Source: Thermoplasmata archaeon UBA61
GTDB lineage: Archaea > Thermoplasmatota > Thermoplasmata > Lutacidiplasmatales > UBA184
Assembly (NCBI GenBank): GCA_002503985.1
Contig: DASW01000003.1
Span: 186,001-250,000 of the forward strand
DNA: 64,000 nt
Reading direction: 5' to 3'
Shown: piece after piece, positions 26,095 through 34,776 of the stretch
Numbering within the stretch: position 1 is the first letter of the stretch
Layout: each line of letters begins with the position of its first letter
Position numbers and translations under genes: made by a program
The notes under the pieces: generated by a model
What the model saw: the letters and a program-made list of their open reading frames with translations, nothing else
Databases searched by the model: none
Told to the model about the DNA's origin: nothing

Positions 26095-26316
26095 ATGGTT
26101 ATTCTACTCTGGCTGAAGGCAGGCGCAGCCGAAGTTGCGCTGCTGGCGGTGGGTGGGGGAGGAGCGTTCGTCGCCGGCATGAAGGAGGCCTTCCGGCGCC
26201 ATTCCTTGCCGCTGATGGAATTGATGTACTCGCCGCTCTTCGAATCGGCCCGGAGCGACCCGCGCATTCAAGAGCTCCTTCGGAGCCAGGCCGAGCTCCA
26301 GAAGCGCACCCGCTGA
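26095..26316 (+). CDS. Small protein, possibly a TPR-protein C-terminal remnant
   Basis: A 73-residue frame from ATG 26095 with a TATA-like 'gctatctaa' about 28 nt upstream, consistent with a leaderless gene. The first 28 residues are hydrophobic and Gly/Ala-rich. The rest contains 'FESARSDPRIQELLRSQ', which resembles the last segment of many TPR regulatory proteins ('FDPLRSDPRFQALLR'). It may be a genuine short protein or the surviving end of a larger gene. No other family evidence is visible. Confidence 0.4.
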   Translation: MVILLWLKAGAAEVALLAVGGGGAFVAGMKEAFRRHSLPLMELMYSPLFESARSDPRIQELLRSQAELQKRTR

Positions 26317-26436
26317 GCGGGCCCCCCCGCGCCACCCTAGTCCGCAGGATGTGGGCGCCGCCCGCCTTCCGCCGGGACGCTCGCATTGAGACGCGGTAGA
26401 GATACATCGGCGAGATCTCCCGTTCGAGTACTGCGA

Positions 26437-26445
26437 CATTATCTT
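26437..26445 (+). promoter_or_regulatory. TATA box of the GNAT gene
   Basis: 'cattatctt' centred 27 nt before ATG 26468, the leaderless arrangement. Confidence 0.55.
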
Positions 26446-26467
26446 CGCACTCGGTTCCCGTCCCGAG

Positions 26468-27250
26468 ATGCTACGCGCCCAAGAGGTCCTCCGACTCTAC
26501 GACACGGAGATGCGCCAGGACCCGGTCGTCGACCCGGGGTTCCGGGCGGAAAAGCTTGGGCCGATCGTTCGGGTCGTCGGCCGGGAGAACTACATCATTT
26601 TCTCGGACCTGGATGACCGGAAGGCCCGGGAGGTCGTCACTGAGCAGGTCGAGTACTTCCGTAGGAGCGGTGGCTCCGTCGAATGGAAGGTATTCGGTCA
26701 CGACCAACCCGGCAACCTGGAAACCATCCTTTCCGCCGCGGGTTTCGTCCCTGACCCCCCGGAGACTCTCATAGCCTTCGACCTTCGGGAAGGGCTTCCG
26801 GAAGGAATGGTCACGGTCGGAATCGATTTCCGGCGAGTCACGGACGATGCCGGGATACACGACGCCGTCGCGGCCAATGTAGCCGCATTCGGACCGGAAG
26901 CCCAGGACCGGGCTATGGCCTATGAGCAGCGATTGAGAGCGCCGAATCAGGCGGTCGTCGTGGCGTACGCCGAAGGGGCACCCATAGCCTCAGGACGGGT
27001 CGACCTGCCCCCGGGCCGGTCATTCGCCGGACTTTGGGGGGGAGGGACCGCCCCCGCCTACCGGCATCGAGGGGTCTACCGCGGGCTCGTGCACGAGCGC
27101 GCGGTACTGGCCCGGAACGCGGGCTACCACTATCTGACCGCGGACGCGCTGGAAACGAGCCGCCCTATCTTGGAACGACTCGGGTTTGTACCGCTGACCA
27201 CCACTCGTGGGTGGATTCTCGAGGCGGGTCCGGGTCCGTCAGTGGGGTAA
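26468..27250 (+). CDS. GNAT family acetyltransferase, two-domain
   Basis: A 260-residue protein. Residues 1-110 form a degenerate N-terminal GNAT-like half ('VRVVGRENYIIFSDL', 'VEWKVFGHDQP'). Residues 115-255 are the active half, with 'GRVDLPPGRSFAGLWGG' (beta-4), 'APAYRHRGVYRGLV' (the acetyl-CoA loop, with Tyr in place of the usual Gly/Ala) and 'LTADALETSRPILERLGF' (motif B). Similar tandem-fold acetyltransferases occur widely, and substrates are not predictable. Its leaderless TATA box supports the ATG start. A hydrolase-like small frame precedes it but on separate transcription. Confidence 0.85.
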   Translation: MLRAQEVLRLYDTEMRQDPVVDPGFRAEKLGPIVRVVGRENYIIFSDLDDRKAREVVTEQVEYFRRSGGSVEWKVFGHDQPGNLETILSAAGFVPDPPETLIAFDLREGLPEGMVTVGIDFRRVTDDAGIHDAVAANVAAFGPEAQDRAMAYEQRLRAPNQAVVVAYAEGAPIASGRVDLPPGRSFAGLWGGGTAPAYRHRGVYRGLVHERAVLARNAGYHYLTADALETSRPILERLGFVPLTTTRGWILEAGPGPSVG

Positions 27251-27467
27251 CTTTCGCCGAAAGACACGGAGTTTGTGTGGGAATCACAACCCAGGCGGCA
27301 ATGGGTGCACTTACGTGACTTCCGCCCGCGTTGGATCGCTGACTACATGGTTCTCCTGTTGAGCGTGTGCGGGCTCCGCATCCACTTATCCGCGCCTGCT
27401 GCGCACGATGACAATCGCAGCCGCCCGCTCCCGATCGACTGACCCCATTCAACAGATCGCGGCCGTC
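27251..27467. other. Flank of the IS110 element
   Basis: About 215 bp between the GNAT stop and the transposase stop. It holds a small dyad, TTGTG/CACAA with a 7-nt spacer near 27274-27290. For IS110-type elements the right end would be here, but I cannot place it by eye. Confidence 0.35.
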
Positions 27468-28556
27468 TCACGACTCCGCAGCACCCACTCCGAAGCTCGG
27501 TCGATCAGGAGTGTAAGGGGTCCCCCGTTTGAGGACCGCATAGACGATCTTCAGTAGCTTGTGGGCCCCGGCGACATTCCCCTTCTGCTTGCCACCGCGT
27601 CGGGCGACCCGCCTCGCCACCTTCGTGACGTCACTGCTCTTGTCCGCCCACTGGCGGTGGGACCACGAAGCCTCGACCAGGAGCCACTTCACGAGATGAT
27701 TCGAGTCCGTCTTCAGGTGGCCCTGATACGACGATTCTCCGGACTGGTGGTTGGTCGGGACCAGTCCCGCATACGAGCAGAGCTTCTCGATGTTCGGGAA
27801 CCGGTCGATGGGGCACAACTCGGCCACCAGAGCGACCGCGGTGAACTCTCCGATCCCCGGGATCGTCTCGAGGAGTTGAGCTTCCTTCGACTTCAGGAAC
27901 GCCTGGTGGATTTCCTCGTCGAGGGTCTGGGTGAGCTCGTCGACTCGGTTGAGGACGTCCAGGCCCCGGTCGACCTCGGGGAGCTGGTAGGAGCGCAGCT
28001 CCTCCCGCTTTCGCTTTTGCCCGAGGAGTCCATCGTCGTATTCGATCCCCTTGCGGAGGAGAGCTGCGTAGATGTGGCTCTTGATCCCCGACTCCTCGCG
28101 CTTGTAGAACGCGCGGTCTCTCACCAGTTGGCGGAGGGCTCGGATCTCGGGGTCCAGAGCATAGGCCATGGGGATTCCTCGGAGGCGGAGGAGTTCCGCC
28201 AGACTCTCCGAATCCACCTTGTCGGATTTCTAGCTCGCCTCGGAGATCAATCGCACGCGGTAGGGGTGGGCGAGGGTCACTTCGGCGTCCGTGGAGGTCG
28301 CGGCGTCGTAGAAGTGTTCCCAAACGTTACAGGCCTCGAGCACGACGTGCTTGCGGCCCGGGAAGCCATCCAAGTAGCCGATCAGCTCGGAGTCTCGGGA
28401 CCCGAAGCTCGACTGATCGACCCTATTCCCCTCTCGGTCCAGAACGGTGGCGACGACCGATTTCTTGTGCACGTCCAACCCGACGAACAGCTCGCTCTCC
28501 ATGCGGCGCCTCGAGGGCGAGGAAGAGAGGCGCCGCACATGTTTCTTGCCCGACAT
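27468..28556 (-). pseudogene. IS110 family transposase interrupted by an in-frame TAG
   Basis: The minus-strand frame is open for about 360 codons apart from one TAG at about 28232-28230. The first 108 codons hold 'ELFVGLDVHKKSVVATV' (first acidic residue of the DEDD site) and 'HVVLEACNVW' (second), ending '...RLISEAS'. After the stop the same frame continues 'KSDKVDSESLAELL', the conserved third acidic segment that follows 'EA' in IS110 proteins, then the C-terminal 'LLETIPGIGEFTAVAL' and 'SYAGLVPTNHQSG' of the transposase_20 domain. Nothing else is missing. A single nonsense mutation in an otherwise intact gene is the simplest reading; readthrough is discussed under findings. Confidence 0.85.
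27468..28556 (-). mobile_element. IS110-type insertion sequence (ends not resolved)
   Basis: IS110 elements use a DEDD recombinase and a bridge RNA encoded in the non-coding end next to the transposase start. The corresponding stretch here is 28557-28658, about 100 bp. No terminal inverted repeats are expected for this family and none are seen. Confidence 0.65.
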
Positions 28557-28658
28557 CGGGCGGAAGTCAACATGTCATCAACCCTGTGCGCACCTGCATC
28601 GGGCAACGTTCGGCGGGATCGCAGAGATACCGGTTCCAAGTTGGCAAGGGGGAGTCGG

Positions 28659-28931
28659 CTAGGACTTCGGCATTCGGATGAGAAGCGGTGGCGACGGTCT
28701 GCTCTTGACGGACATCACGGCGAACCCAATGATCATTAGGCATACGCCCCAGACCGCTACCGCCCAATACGTGGCGGCCGAGCAAGTTTCGGGGTAGCTC
28801 CCGCCGCAGTCGGCGCCCAACGACGCCCCCAGGCTGGTGAGAAAGATTCCGATGAACACCAGACCCATCCCTAGGCGACGGTATGGGTAATCCGGTTGCG
28901 GGGGTGGAGGTACGACGATCGTTGTCCCCAC
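28659..28931 (-). CDS. Small two-helix membrane protein
   Basis: A 90-residue protein with a Pro-rich hydrophilic start ('VVPPPPQPDYPYRR'), a membrane helix 'LGMGLVFIGIFLTSLGASLG', a short loop with two cysteines ('DCGGSYPETC') that would face outside and could bond, a second helix 'WAVAVWGVCLMIIGFAV' and a basic end. Such Pro-rich hairpin membrane proteins are common and uncharacterised in this kind of genome. It starts at GTG 28931 without a clear TATA box. It could instead have been split by the neighbouring IS insertion, but the frame looks complete. Confidence 0.55.
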   Translation of the reverse strand: MGTTIVVPPPPQPDYPYRRLGMGLVFIGIFLTSLGASLGADCGGSYPETCSAATYWAVAVWGVCLMIIGFAVMSVKSRPSPPLLIRMPKS

Positions 28932-29196
28932 GAGAATTGCGAGCCGATCAACATCCCTTCAAGCTGGCGGCTCGAGGGCGGTAAGGGTCCGAACACGCCT
29001 ACGTCCCTCTCTCCTCGAGTAAGGAAAGATACGAGGACGAGGAATCCGATGGACCTCGGTGATGCTGGCCCACCGGCAAACAGGGTTACCACCGACGTCG
29101 CGCAGGGCCTCGAGCCTGTGGCTTAGATAGTTCCGCGAGCGTAGAGGCTGAACGGCGCGTCGCAATCGTCGGGCCAGGGCAACTTTGAGGGCACCT
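28932..29196. other. Intergenic region before the oxidoreductase gene
   Basis: About 265 bp between divergent genes. No coding frame, no tRNA and no clear TATA box was found. Confidence 0.35.
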
Positions 29197-30159
29197 ATGA
29201 AAGCAATCCTCTGCGAAAAGTACGGACCGCCTGAGGCACTTCGGCTCAAAGAGGTCGAGAAACCGACCGTCAAGGACAATGAGGTGCTCGTGAGGGTTCA
29301 AGCGGCTTCCGCGAATCCGCTCGACTGGCACCTCATACGAGGGGCGCCCATCCTTGCCCGCATGTCCGTCGGTCTTCTCAGGCCCAAGGACCCGAGGATT
29401 GGCGTCGACGGGGCTGGGCGGGTCGAAGCGGTTGGCAAGAGCGTGACGCTTTTCAAGCCCGGAGACGAGGTGTTCGGTTTTTGCAACGGCAGTTTTGCCG
29501 AGTATGCCGTTGCGCAGGAAGATCGATTGGCATCGAAACCGGCCAACGTGTCGTTCGAGGCCGCCGCCGCCGTTCCCATAGCGGGCATCACCGCGCTTCA
29601 GGGACTTCGAGACAAGGGACAGATCAAGTCCGGAAAGAAGGTTCTCATCAACGGTGCCTCCGGCGGAGTCGGTACGTTTGCGGTGCAAGTCGCGAAATCC
29701 TTCGGCGCGGAGGTTACCGGCGTCTGCAGCACGAGGAATCTCGACTTCGTGCGATCGATCGGCGCAGACCATGTCATCGATTACACGAAGGAAGATTACA
29801 CTCAGGGATCCCAGTGTTACGACCTGATCCTGGATGCGGTGGGAACCCTTTCGGTGTCCGCTGGCAAGCGCATTCTGAACCCGCAGGGGAACGGTGTCGT
29901 CGTCGGCTTCTCGGGCATGTTCCGATTGATGCGACTTGCGATCCGTGGAAAGTTGACCTCCAAGACCGCGAGCCGCAAGGTGGGCATGATGGGGGCCCGC
30001 CAGAGCGGGGCTGACCTGGCAGACCTGAAGGAGCTGATCGAAGCCGGCAAGGTCGTTCCGGTCATTGACCGAAGGTACGCCTTGACCCAGGTGCCGGAAG
30101 CTCTTGGGTATCTGGAAGCCGGACACGCCCGAGGGAAAGTAGTCATCAATTGTGTGTGA
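29197..30159 (+). CDS. NAD(P)-dependent medium-chain oxidoreductase (quinone reductase-like)
   Basis: A 320-residue zinc-independent MDR enzyme read from ATG 29197. The N-terminal catalytic fold has 'VQAASANPLDWHLIRG' and 'GVDGAGRVEAVG', with no zinc cysteines. The nucleotide-binding fold has 'INGASGGVGTFAVQVAK', the signature of zeta-crystallin/quinone oxidoreductases, and 'GADHVIDYTKEDY'. Members reduce quinones or activated alkenes with NADPH. The downstream metallopeptidase-like gene begins with a GTG overlapping its stop, so the two are cotranscribed, although no functional link is obvious. Confidence 0.9.
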   Translation: MKAILCEKYGPPEALRLKEVEKPTVKDNEVLVRVQAASANPLDWHLIRGAPILARMSVGLLRPKDPRIGVDGAGRVEAVGKSVTLFKPGDEVFGFCNGSFAEYAVAQEDRLASKPANVSFEAAAAVPIAGITALQGLRDKGQIKSGKKVLINGASGGVGTFAVQVAKSFGAEVTGVCSTRNLDFVRSIGADHVIDYTKEDYTQGSQCYDLILDAVGTLSVSAGKRILNPQGNGVVVGFSGMFRLMRLAIRGKLTSKTASRKVGMMGARQSGADLADLKELIEAGKVVPVIDRRYALTQVPEALGYLEAGHARGKVVINCV

Positions 30160-30851
30160 CCACCATTACACCCACAAATCGCTATAACCCGGCGACGAGC
30201 CCCCAGAGCGTGGCGGCACGGGCGAAACGGCGTCGTGTTGTTCTGCCGGCGGTTCGAGCGGGAAACGGCCGGGAGCTCTATTCGGTTCCTCGCGTGTTCC
30301 GCCCGATCCAGGACTCGCCGGCAGGAAGGCTCCCCCTGCTCAAGGTCTTCGCCGGCTTCGAAGAGACAGTCCCCTTCAGGAAATACCCGGGCGACGACGC
30401 GGCAATCCTAGAGACCGCCGACAACACTTGGGCCCATGTTTTCGATGGACCTGGGTGGATGTACGTCGCTCCCGTGAGAACCCCTCCAGAAATCCGCGAC
30501 GCCGGCTTTCGGATGGTGGAGAGTTCGGAGGATGTGATCGTGGTGGCTCGCTCCTTCCTCGCAAATGGCCCGCGAATGGATGTCTACCTCGATATCATCC
30601 ACGAATTCCTGCACATTCTACAACGAAAACAAGGGCGACAGATCTGGCCCGACCGAAGGGTTCCCTACGTGGACCGACCCACCGAAATCGAGGCGTACTC
30701 CTTCTCGGTCGCGGAAGCGCGTCGGCTAGGGGTTCCCGACAGCTACCTTCGGAAGTACCTGCACGTGCCTTGGGTCAAGAGGGCCGAGTATCTGCGTCTC
30801 CTACGGCATGTGGGTGTGGACCCCAAGTCACGGGGCCGACACGGTCGCTGA
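30156..30851 (+). CDS. Putative zincin-like metallopeptidase
   Basis: Read from the GTG that overlaps the preceding stop (GTGA), 231 residues. A helix 'VYLDIIHEFLHILQRKQG' carries the HExxH zinc motif (His149, Glu150, His153). About 25 residues on, 'PTEIEAYSFSVAEARRLG' supplies a likely glutamate third ligand and a helix, as in gluzincin-like minimal peptidases. The N-terminal 140 residues form strands without a signal peptide, so the protein is probably cytoplasmic. The family is not one I can name, and peptidase activity is inferred from the motif only. Confidence 0.7.
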   Translation: MTTITPTNRYNPATSPQSVAARAKRRRVVLPAVRAGNGRELYSVPRVFRPIQDSPAGRLPLLKVFAGFEETVPFRKYPGDDAAILETADNTWAHVFDGPGWMYVAPVRTPPEIRDAGFRMVESSEDVIVVARSFLANGPRMDVYLDIIHEFLHILQRKQGRQIWPDRRVPYVDRPTEIEAYSFSVAEARRLGVPDSYLRKYLHVPWVKRAEYLRLLRHVGVDPKSRGRHGR

Positions 30852-30981
30852 CCGAACACCCCGCGCGAACGACCGGACCCGGGGTGCAACGACAATTGCA
30901 CAACCAGGATTGGTGGCTTCCGCCGAAGAGGGGCACTGGACAGGCCTGAACCCGCGCCCCGGCTCGTGTCTGGGTTGGCGC

Positions 30982-31998
30982 ATGCGCCCCTCGCGGAAAC
31001 TCAGTAAATACTGGAACCCGTGTCCGTGCCCTGATTCCAGGTTCACGTTCGTGGCTTCGGACGGGACGGCCCCCATCGCTTCGCGAACGATTGAATGCCC
31101 GCGCTGCGGAGCGAAGAATCCGCTGACCCACACTCGGTGTTTCAACTGCGCGAGTCTCTTGCCGGCCCCGCTCCCGGCGGAGACGTTGTGCCCCTCTTGC
31201 GGTACGAGGACTCCGTCGACCGCGCCATTCTGCTCGAACTGCGGAGCACGCACCCCAACTATGTCGGCAGTCCCTCCGGCCCCTCCCGCGGGACGCACTC
31301 CGAATCCGCTGGCTCCCGCCGCGCGCGTTCCCGACGAAGGGCATGATCGGACCATCACGGGACTTCTCCTCATGATCGTCGGGTTCGGGCTGGGATGGAT
31401 CCCGTACGTCAGCATTCTGGGGGGCTTGTTCACCCTGGTCGGCATCGGCTTCATGTGGTTCGGCCGAGAGGACTATCGGTATCCGCACCCCCGGAACGTC
31501 GTGGCTGGCGGGGTACTGTTCGTCGTGGCCTTCCTCCTCACTGTCGGACTGACGATCTGGTTCGCTGCGGCCATAGTCGGAGCGGCCAACACGTCGGGGC
31601 AGACCTCCTCCCAGGTCGGGTCGATTTTCACCGGGGACCTTCTTACCTTGCTCGTCGGAGATGTGGTGGCGGCGATTCTGATACTGTTCGCCGAGGTCCT
31701 GATCGTCTACGCCTTGGCCGACCCCGTCGCCCGGAGGGTGCTCTGGGTGGCGGTCGCCGCCCAGGTCGTGATCAGCACGTTCCTCGTCATCATCGTCTAT
31801 CCGAGCGTATCGGGAGCTGTCCAACAGGCCACGAGCGGTTCCACGATCGACCTGGGTCCGGTCACCGCTCTTCAAACCCGGATCCTGCTCTATTCCCTGA
31901 TGAACGCCATCCCGAGCCTCATGTTTGCCTACGCCTACTATCGAACGCGGGAGCGACTGAAGCCGGAGTTCGTCCCCCTGGGGACTCATTCCACCTGA
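30982..31998 (+). CDS. Zinc-ribbon multi-pass membrane protein
   Basis: About 338 residues if read from ATG 30982; upstream in-frame starts exist and the real start may be later, nearer the first ribbon. Two zinc ribbons are clear: 'ECPRCGAKNPLTHTRCFNC' and 'LCPSCGTRTPSTAPFCSNCG'. A Pro/Ala linker follows, then six hydrophobic helices ('ITGLLLMIVGFGLGWIPYV', 'VVAGGVLFVVAFLLTVGL', 'LLVGDVVAAILILFAEVLI' and others). Tandem ribbons fused to membrane helices are a recurrent, uncharacterised architecture in Thermoplasmata-like genomes. Probable cytoplasmic ribbons with a membrane anchor; partners unknown. Confidence 0.75.
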   Translation: MRPSRKLSKYWNPCPCPDSRFTFVASDGTAPIASRTIECPRCGAKNPLTHTRCFNCASLLPAPLPAETLCPSCGTRTPSTAPFCSNCGARTPTMSAVPPAPPAGRTPNPLAPAARVPDEGHDRTITGLLLMIVGFGLGWIPYVSILGGLFTLVGIGFMWFGREDYRYPHPRNVVAGGVLFVVAFLLTVGLTIWFAAAIVGAANTSGQTSSQVGSIFTGDLLTLLVGDVVAAILILFAEVLIVYALADPVARRVLWVAVAAQVVISTFLVIIVYPSVSGAVQQATSGSTIDLGPVTALQTRILLYSLMNAIPSLMFAYAYYRTRERLKPEFVPLGTHST

Positions 31999-32147
31999 GA
32001 AGCGCCCAACCCACGGCGATTGACCGTGTAGGTCCGGCGGTGTCAGCCGGGAATGAGAATGTTCCAGCGAATGATGCGGTTCTTCCGTGTTTCCGCAGCT
32101 GGCGGGTCGGCCCACGTGTTATTCGTCGTCCGTTTCGGACCAATAGG

Positions 32148-32157
32148 GGTATATACG
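32148..32157 (+). promoter_or_regulatory. TATA box of the small secreted-protein gene
   Basis: 'ggtatatacg', about 60 nt before ATG 32212. It predicts a leader of about 33 nt that contains the strong 'aggaggt' ribosome-binding site at 32199-32205. Confidence 0.6.
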
Positions 32158-32211
32158 TATCGGCGACCCTGTACATTACCCGAGGACAGGAGATTTCCAG
32201 GAGGTAATTCG

Positions 32212-32778
32212 ATGAGCTCGCGGACGCCTCAAAGGACCGTCTATCTGGTGACCGCTGCGATCGTCGCTGCGATGGTCGGAGGATTCGCCATCGCTCAGAT
32301 GCAGCTCGGCGGAACCAATGCCAGTTACCAGGGGTCGCAAACCACCACCGTTTCCGACGTGCCTGGGCTCACCTGGGTCAATACGACCATGACCGAGATT
32401 CTCGGCGCCGCTACCGTCAGCGACCCGTGCACCGTGGTCGACGTGTGCGATGCCACAACGTCCGGCTTTACGGTCTGTGCGGGAAGCTTCCCGGGCCTGG
32501 CCTGCAGCGCGAGTGACTTTGTCGAGAACGTGACCATTGCGGTCAACACCTTGACCGCATTTCCCACCCACACCGTGGCACTGACCGTGTACGTCACCGG
32601 CACGCCCCCGGGGGGCACCGAAGGGACGTACGTTGGACCCACCTCCTACTTCACCGAAACGGGAACCACACCGACCGCCCCCCTCGCGCCCGAGAACATC
32701 GTGCTCTTCTTCGACATCGGGACCACGGTAACCGGACCCGGAGCGGTGTCGTCGGTCAGCGTGGTAGCAACCACCTAG
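32212..32778 (+). CDS. Small secreted or membrane-tethered protein
   Basis: Read from ATG 32212, 188 residues; a strong Shine-Dalgarno 'aggaggt' 7 nt upstream decides this start over an upstream in-frame ATG at 32053. An N-terminal 'TVYLVTAAIVAAMVGGFAIAQ' is a signal anchor of the type seen in archaeal pilin-like and secreted proteins. The exported part is Thr/Val/Gly-rich beta-type sequence with four cysteines ('DPCTVVDVC', 'FTVCAG', 'LACSA') likely to form disulfides. The transcript has a leader and a strong SD, unlike most genes here, suggesting high expression. Function unknown. Confidence 0.75.
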   Translation: MSSRTPQRTVYLVTAAIVAAMVGGFAIAQMQLGGTNASYQGSQTTTVSDVPGLTWVNTTMTEILGAATVSDPCTVVDVCDATTSGFTVCAGSFPGLACSASDFVENVTIAVNTLTAFPTHTVALTVYVTGTPPGGTEGTYVGPTSYFTETGTTPTAPLAPENIVLFFDIGTTVTGPGAVSSVSVVATT

Positions 32779-32873
32779 GGCCGAGAGGGCTGCTTCAATC
32801 CCGCCCGCAACAACGCTCCTCCCCGACCCCGGGGAAGAGGTTGATCGCACGCCGCTGCCGGGAGGTGGGGGCG

Positions 32874-33881
32874 ATGACAAGAGGACTAGCGGCTTTGACC
32901 GGTCGGGGAGGGGACCCGATGTATGCTTCCTCGGAGCGCCCTGCTCGGGACCGACCCCCCAGAACGAGTGGCTCCGGAGCGCCGCTGCCGAAGCAGTCTG
33001 CTGTCGTTTCGCGCGGTAGCAGGAGCCGAAAATCGAAGCGTAGCTCGAAGAACTTCGAAGGAGCGTTCCCGCTTCTCCTCATCGGGAGCGCACTGCTGGT
33101 GTATTGCGCCATCCTCCGTAATCAGTCGGTGTCGGCCTCGGGCGCTCACTTTCCCCTGTGGGCTCTTATCGGGACGGTAGGAGCGGTGATCGCCGGTGCG
33201 GGCGTCTATTCCGTGTTTTTGAATCCCTCGGCGCCGGCCGCGCGGGTCGTCCCGGAGGGCTTTGTCCTGGTCCCTGAAGCTGAATGGGAGGCGTCTCGGC
33301 CCGGTCGACGGGTGGACGGCCGCTCCACGCCACCGATGCTTGACCCGCCTTGGTGGGAAGGACCCGAGGTCTACCCCGAACCTTCCCGTGAGCGCCCGAC
33401 CCGCGCGGCGATCCCTCGTGTCGCCGATCGGTCGGTCCCGCCACCCAGAATGGCCCCGCGCGGGCAACCCGCCCCTCCGCCAGCTCGGAGGGCACCGGCC
33501 GGCGGCATGGGTCCCGCACCCCGCCCACCCCCCCGTGCGGTCCCGACCCGAGGCCCAGAACCCCTCGCTCCCCGCCGAGCCTCGCTGAGCGAATTGAATG
33601 AGACTCTCGCGGAGCTGGAGGCGCTGGCCGACAGCGAGTTCAAGCCCTCCCCCCGACGCATGCCGAAGACCGTACCCACCGAACCCCATTCCTGCGCCGA
33701 TTGCGGTCGCGGACTACCGAGCGGCCCGTCCGAGGAGCGCTGCTCCGGCTGCAACCGAACTCTGTGTGTCGATTGTGCCCTATCCTCTCAGTTCGAGGAC
33801 GCCGACCTGCGGTGCAACGAGTGTCGAGCGCGCGAGCCGAAGGGGGAACCGGCTGCCCGGAGCGGCGCCTCACGCCGCTGA
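32874..33881 (+). CDS. Two-helix membrane protein with Pro-rich linker and C-terminal zinc finger
   Basis: Read from ATG 32874 (335 residues), supported by 'ggaggtg' about 8 nt upstream. A basic Ser/Arg-rich start precedes two membrane helices ('AFPLLLIGSALLVYCAI' and 'WALIGTVGAVIAGAGVYSV'). A 150-residue Pro/Arg/Ala-rich region follows, then a short helix 'LNETLAELEALADSE'. The end is a cysteine cluster: 'CADCGRGLP', 'RCSGCNRTLCVDC', 'LRCNEC', eight Cys in CxxC pairs, which suggests a two-zinc B-box or RING-like finger. The order ribbon, membrane, Pro-linker recurs in two other proteins of this window. Confidence 0.7.
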   Translation: MTRGLAALTGRGGDPMYASSERPARDRPPRTSGSGAPLPKQSAVVSRGSRSRKSKRSSKNFEGAFPLLLIGSALLVYCAILRNQSVSASGAHFPLWALIGTVGAVIAGAGVYSVFLNPSAPAARVVPEGFVLVPEAEWEASRPGRRVDGRSTPPMLDPPWWEGPEVYPEPSRERPTRAAIPRVADRSVPPPRMAPRGQPAPPPARRAPAGGMGPAPRPPPRAVPTRGPEPLAPRRASLSELNETLAELEALADSEFKPSPRRMPKTVPTEPHSCADCGRGLPSGPSEERCSGCNRTLCVDCALSSQFEDADLRCNECRAREPKGEPAARSGASRR

Positions 33882-33957
33882 TCCCCGATCGTCCATCGTG
33901 GAGGATGAGTGGGAATTGAACGCGCAGCGCTTTGTAGACTGGTTCTAGTCGCAGTCT

Positions 33958-34731
33958 GTGACCAGCCCCCGCCGGACCGCCCCGCGAAGTGCCCACGCCC
34001 TCCCGAAGGCGGTCTTCTTCGACATGGACGATACGATCTTCGACCATTCGTTGACCTGCCGAAGGGCGCTCGCCCGCCTGCGGAGGACCGAAGCCCCGCT
34101 CCGCGGGCAGACCCTCGACGCCGTGTGGCACGAATACGCGCGCCTTCTCGATATCGTGCAGCCTGACGTGCTCGCGGGCCGGATCACGATCCAGGACGCC
34201 CGCGTGGAACGGTTCCGGCAGCTAGCCCAATTCTGCGGCAGAGAGGTATCTCCCGCCGATGCGGCCGACCTCTCCCGTCGGTACCGTGTCCACTACCAGA
34301 AACTGCGCCGGACCATCCCGGGCGTTCGTGAGGTTCTCCGGCGGCTCCGCGGTCGGACGGTGATCGGGGTCGTCACCAACAACGAGGTCGCAGAGCAGGA
34401 GCGCAAGCTCGACCACCTGCACCTTCGCCCCCTCATCGACTTCATGATCGTTTCCGAGGGGGTGGGAGTCGCAAAGCCCGACCCGGGGATATTCCTTCTC
34501 GCGCTCGAGAAAGCGGATGCCCTTCCGGAGGAGACCGTGATGATCGGGGACTCCTGGAGGAGCGACGTGACCGGGGCTCGGAACGTGGGAATCCGCCCGG
34601 TGTGGTTCAATCGGTTCCACCTGTCACCGCCCGACCCGTGGCCGGTCCGCGAGCTCGATTCGTTCCGGTCCCCGGTGCACACAGAGGCCGTGCTGGCGGG
34701 GGACGTGACGGAGCGCTCCTCCCCACGGTAA
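33958..34731 (+). CDS. HAD superfamily hydrolase
   Basis: A 257-residue haloacid dehalogenase-type phosphatase starting at GTG 33958. Motif I is 'VFFDMDDTIFDHS' (nucleophile Asp and acid/base Asp), a helical cap follows, motif II is 'IGVVTNNEVAEQ', motif III lysine is in 'GVAKPDPGIFLL', and motif IV is 'VMIGDSWRSDVTGARNVG'. The layout resembles YjjG/pyrimidine nucleotidase-type HAD enzymes that dephosphorylate nucleotides or sugar phosphates. The last 25 residues extend beyond the core. It lies alone, ending 45 bp before the M20 gene, which has its own TATA box. Confidence 0.9.
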   Translation: MTSPRRTAPRSAHALPKAVFFDMDDTIFDHSLTCRRALARLRRTEAPLRGQTLDAVWHEYARLLDIVQPDVLAGRITIQDARVERFRQLAQFCGREVSPADAADLSRRYRVHYQKLRRTIPGVREVLRRLRGRTVIGVVTNNEVAEQERKLDHLHLRPLIDFMIVSEGVGVAKPDPGIFLLALEKADALPEETVMIGDSWRSDVTGARNVGIRPVWFNRFHLSPPDPWPVRELDSFRSPVHTEAVLAGDVTERSSPR

Positions 34732-34746
34732 GACCGCCTCCGAGCG

Positions 34747-34755
34747 CATTATATC
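34747..34755 (+). promoter_or_regulatory. TATA box of the M20 amidohydrolase operon
   Basis: 'cattatatc' centred 26 nt before ATG 34777, a clear leaderless promoter. Confidence 0.65.
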
Positions 34756-34776
34756 GGACGGTCCGTTGCGCGGGCG

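Noticed and set aside
28228..28260. Pyrrolysine readthrough as the main explanation for the IS110 TAG
   Set aside because: TAG is used as an ordinary stop in core genes such as L2, directly followed by the next gene, and no pyl gene is in the window. Kept only as a test under findings.
33890..33960. tRNA-like stretch ('gttcaattccc' on the minus strand)
   Set aside because: The T-stem halves do not pair and no acceptor or anticodon arm can be built on either strand, even allowing a T-loop insert.
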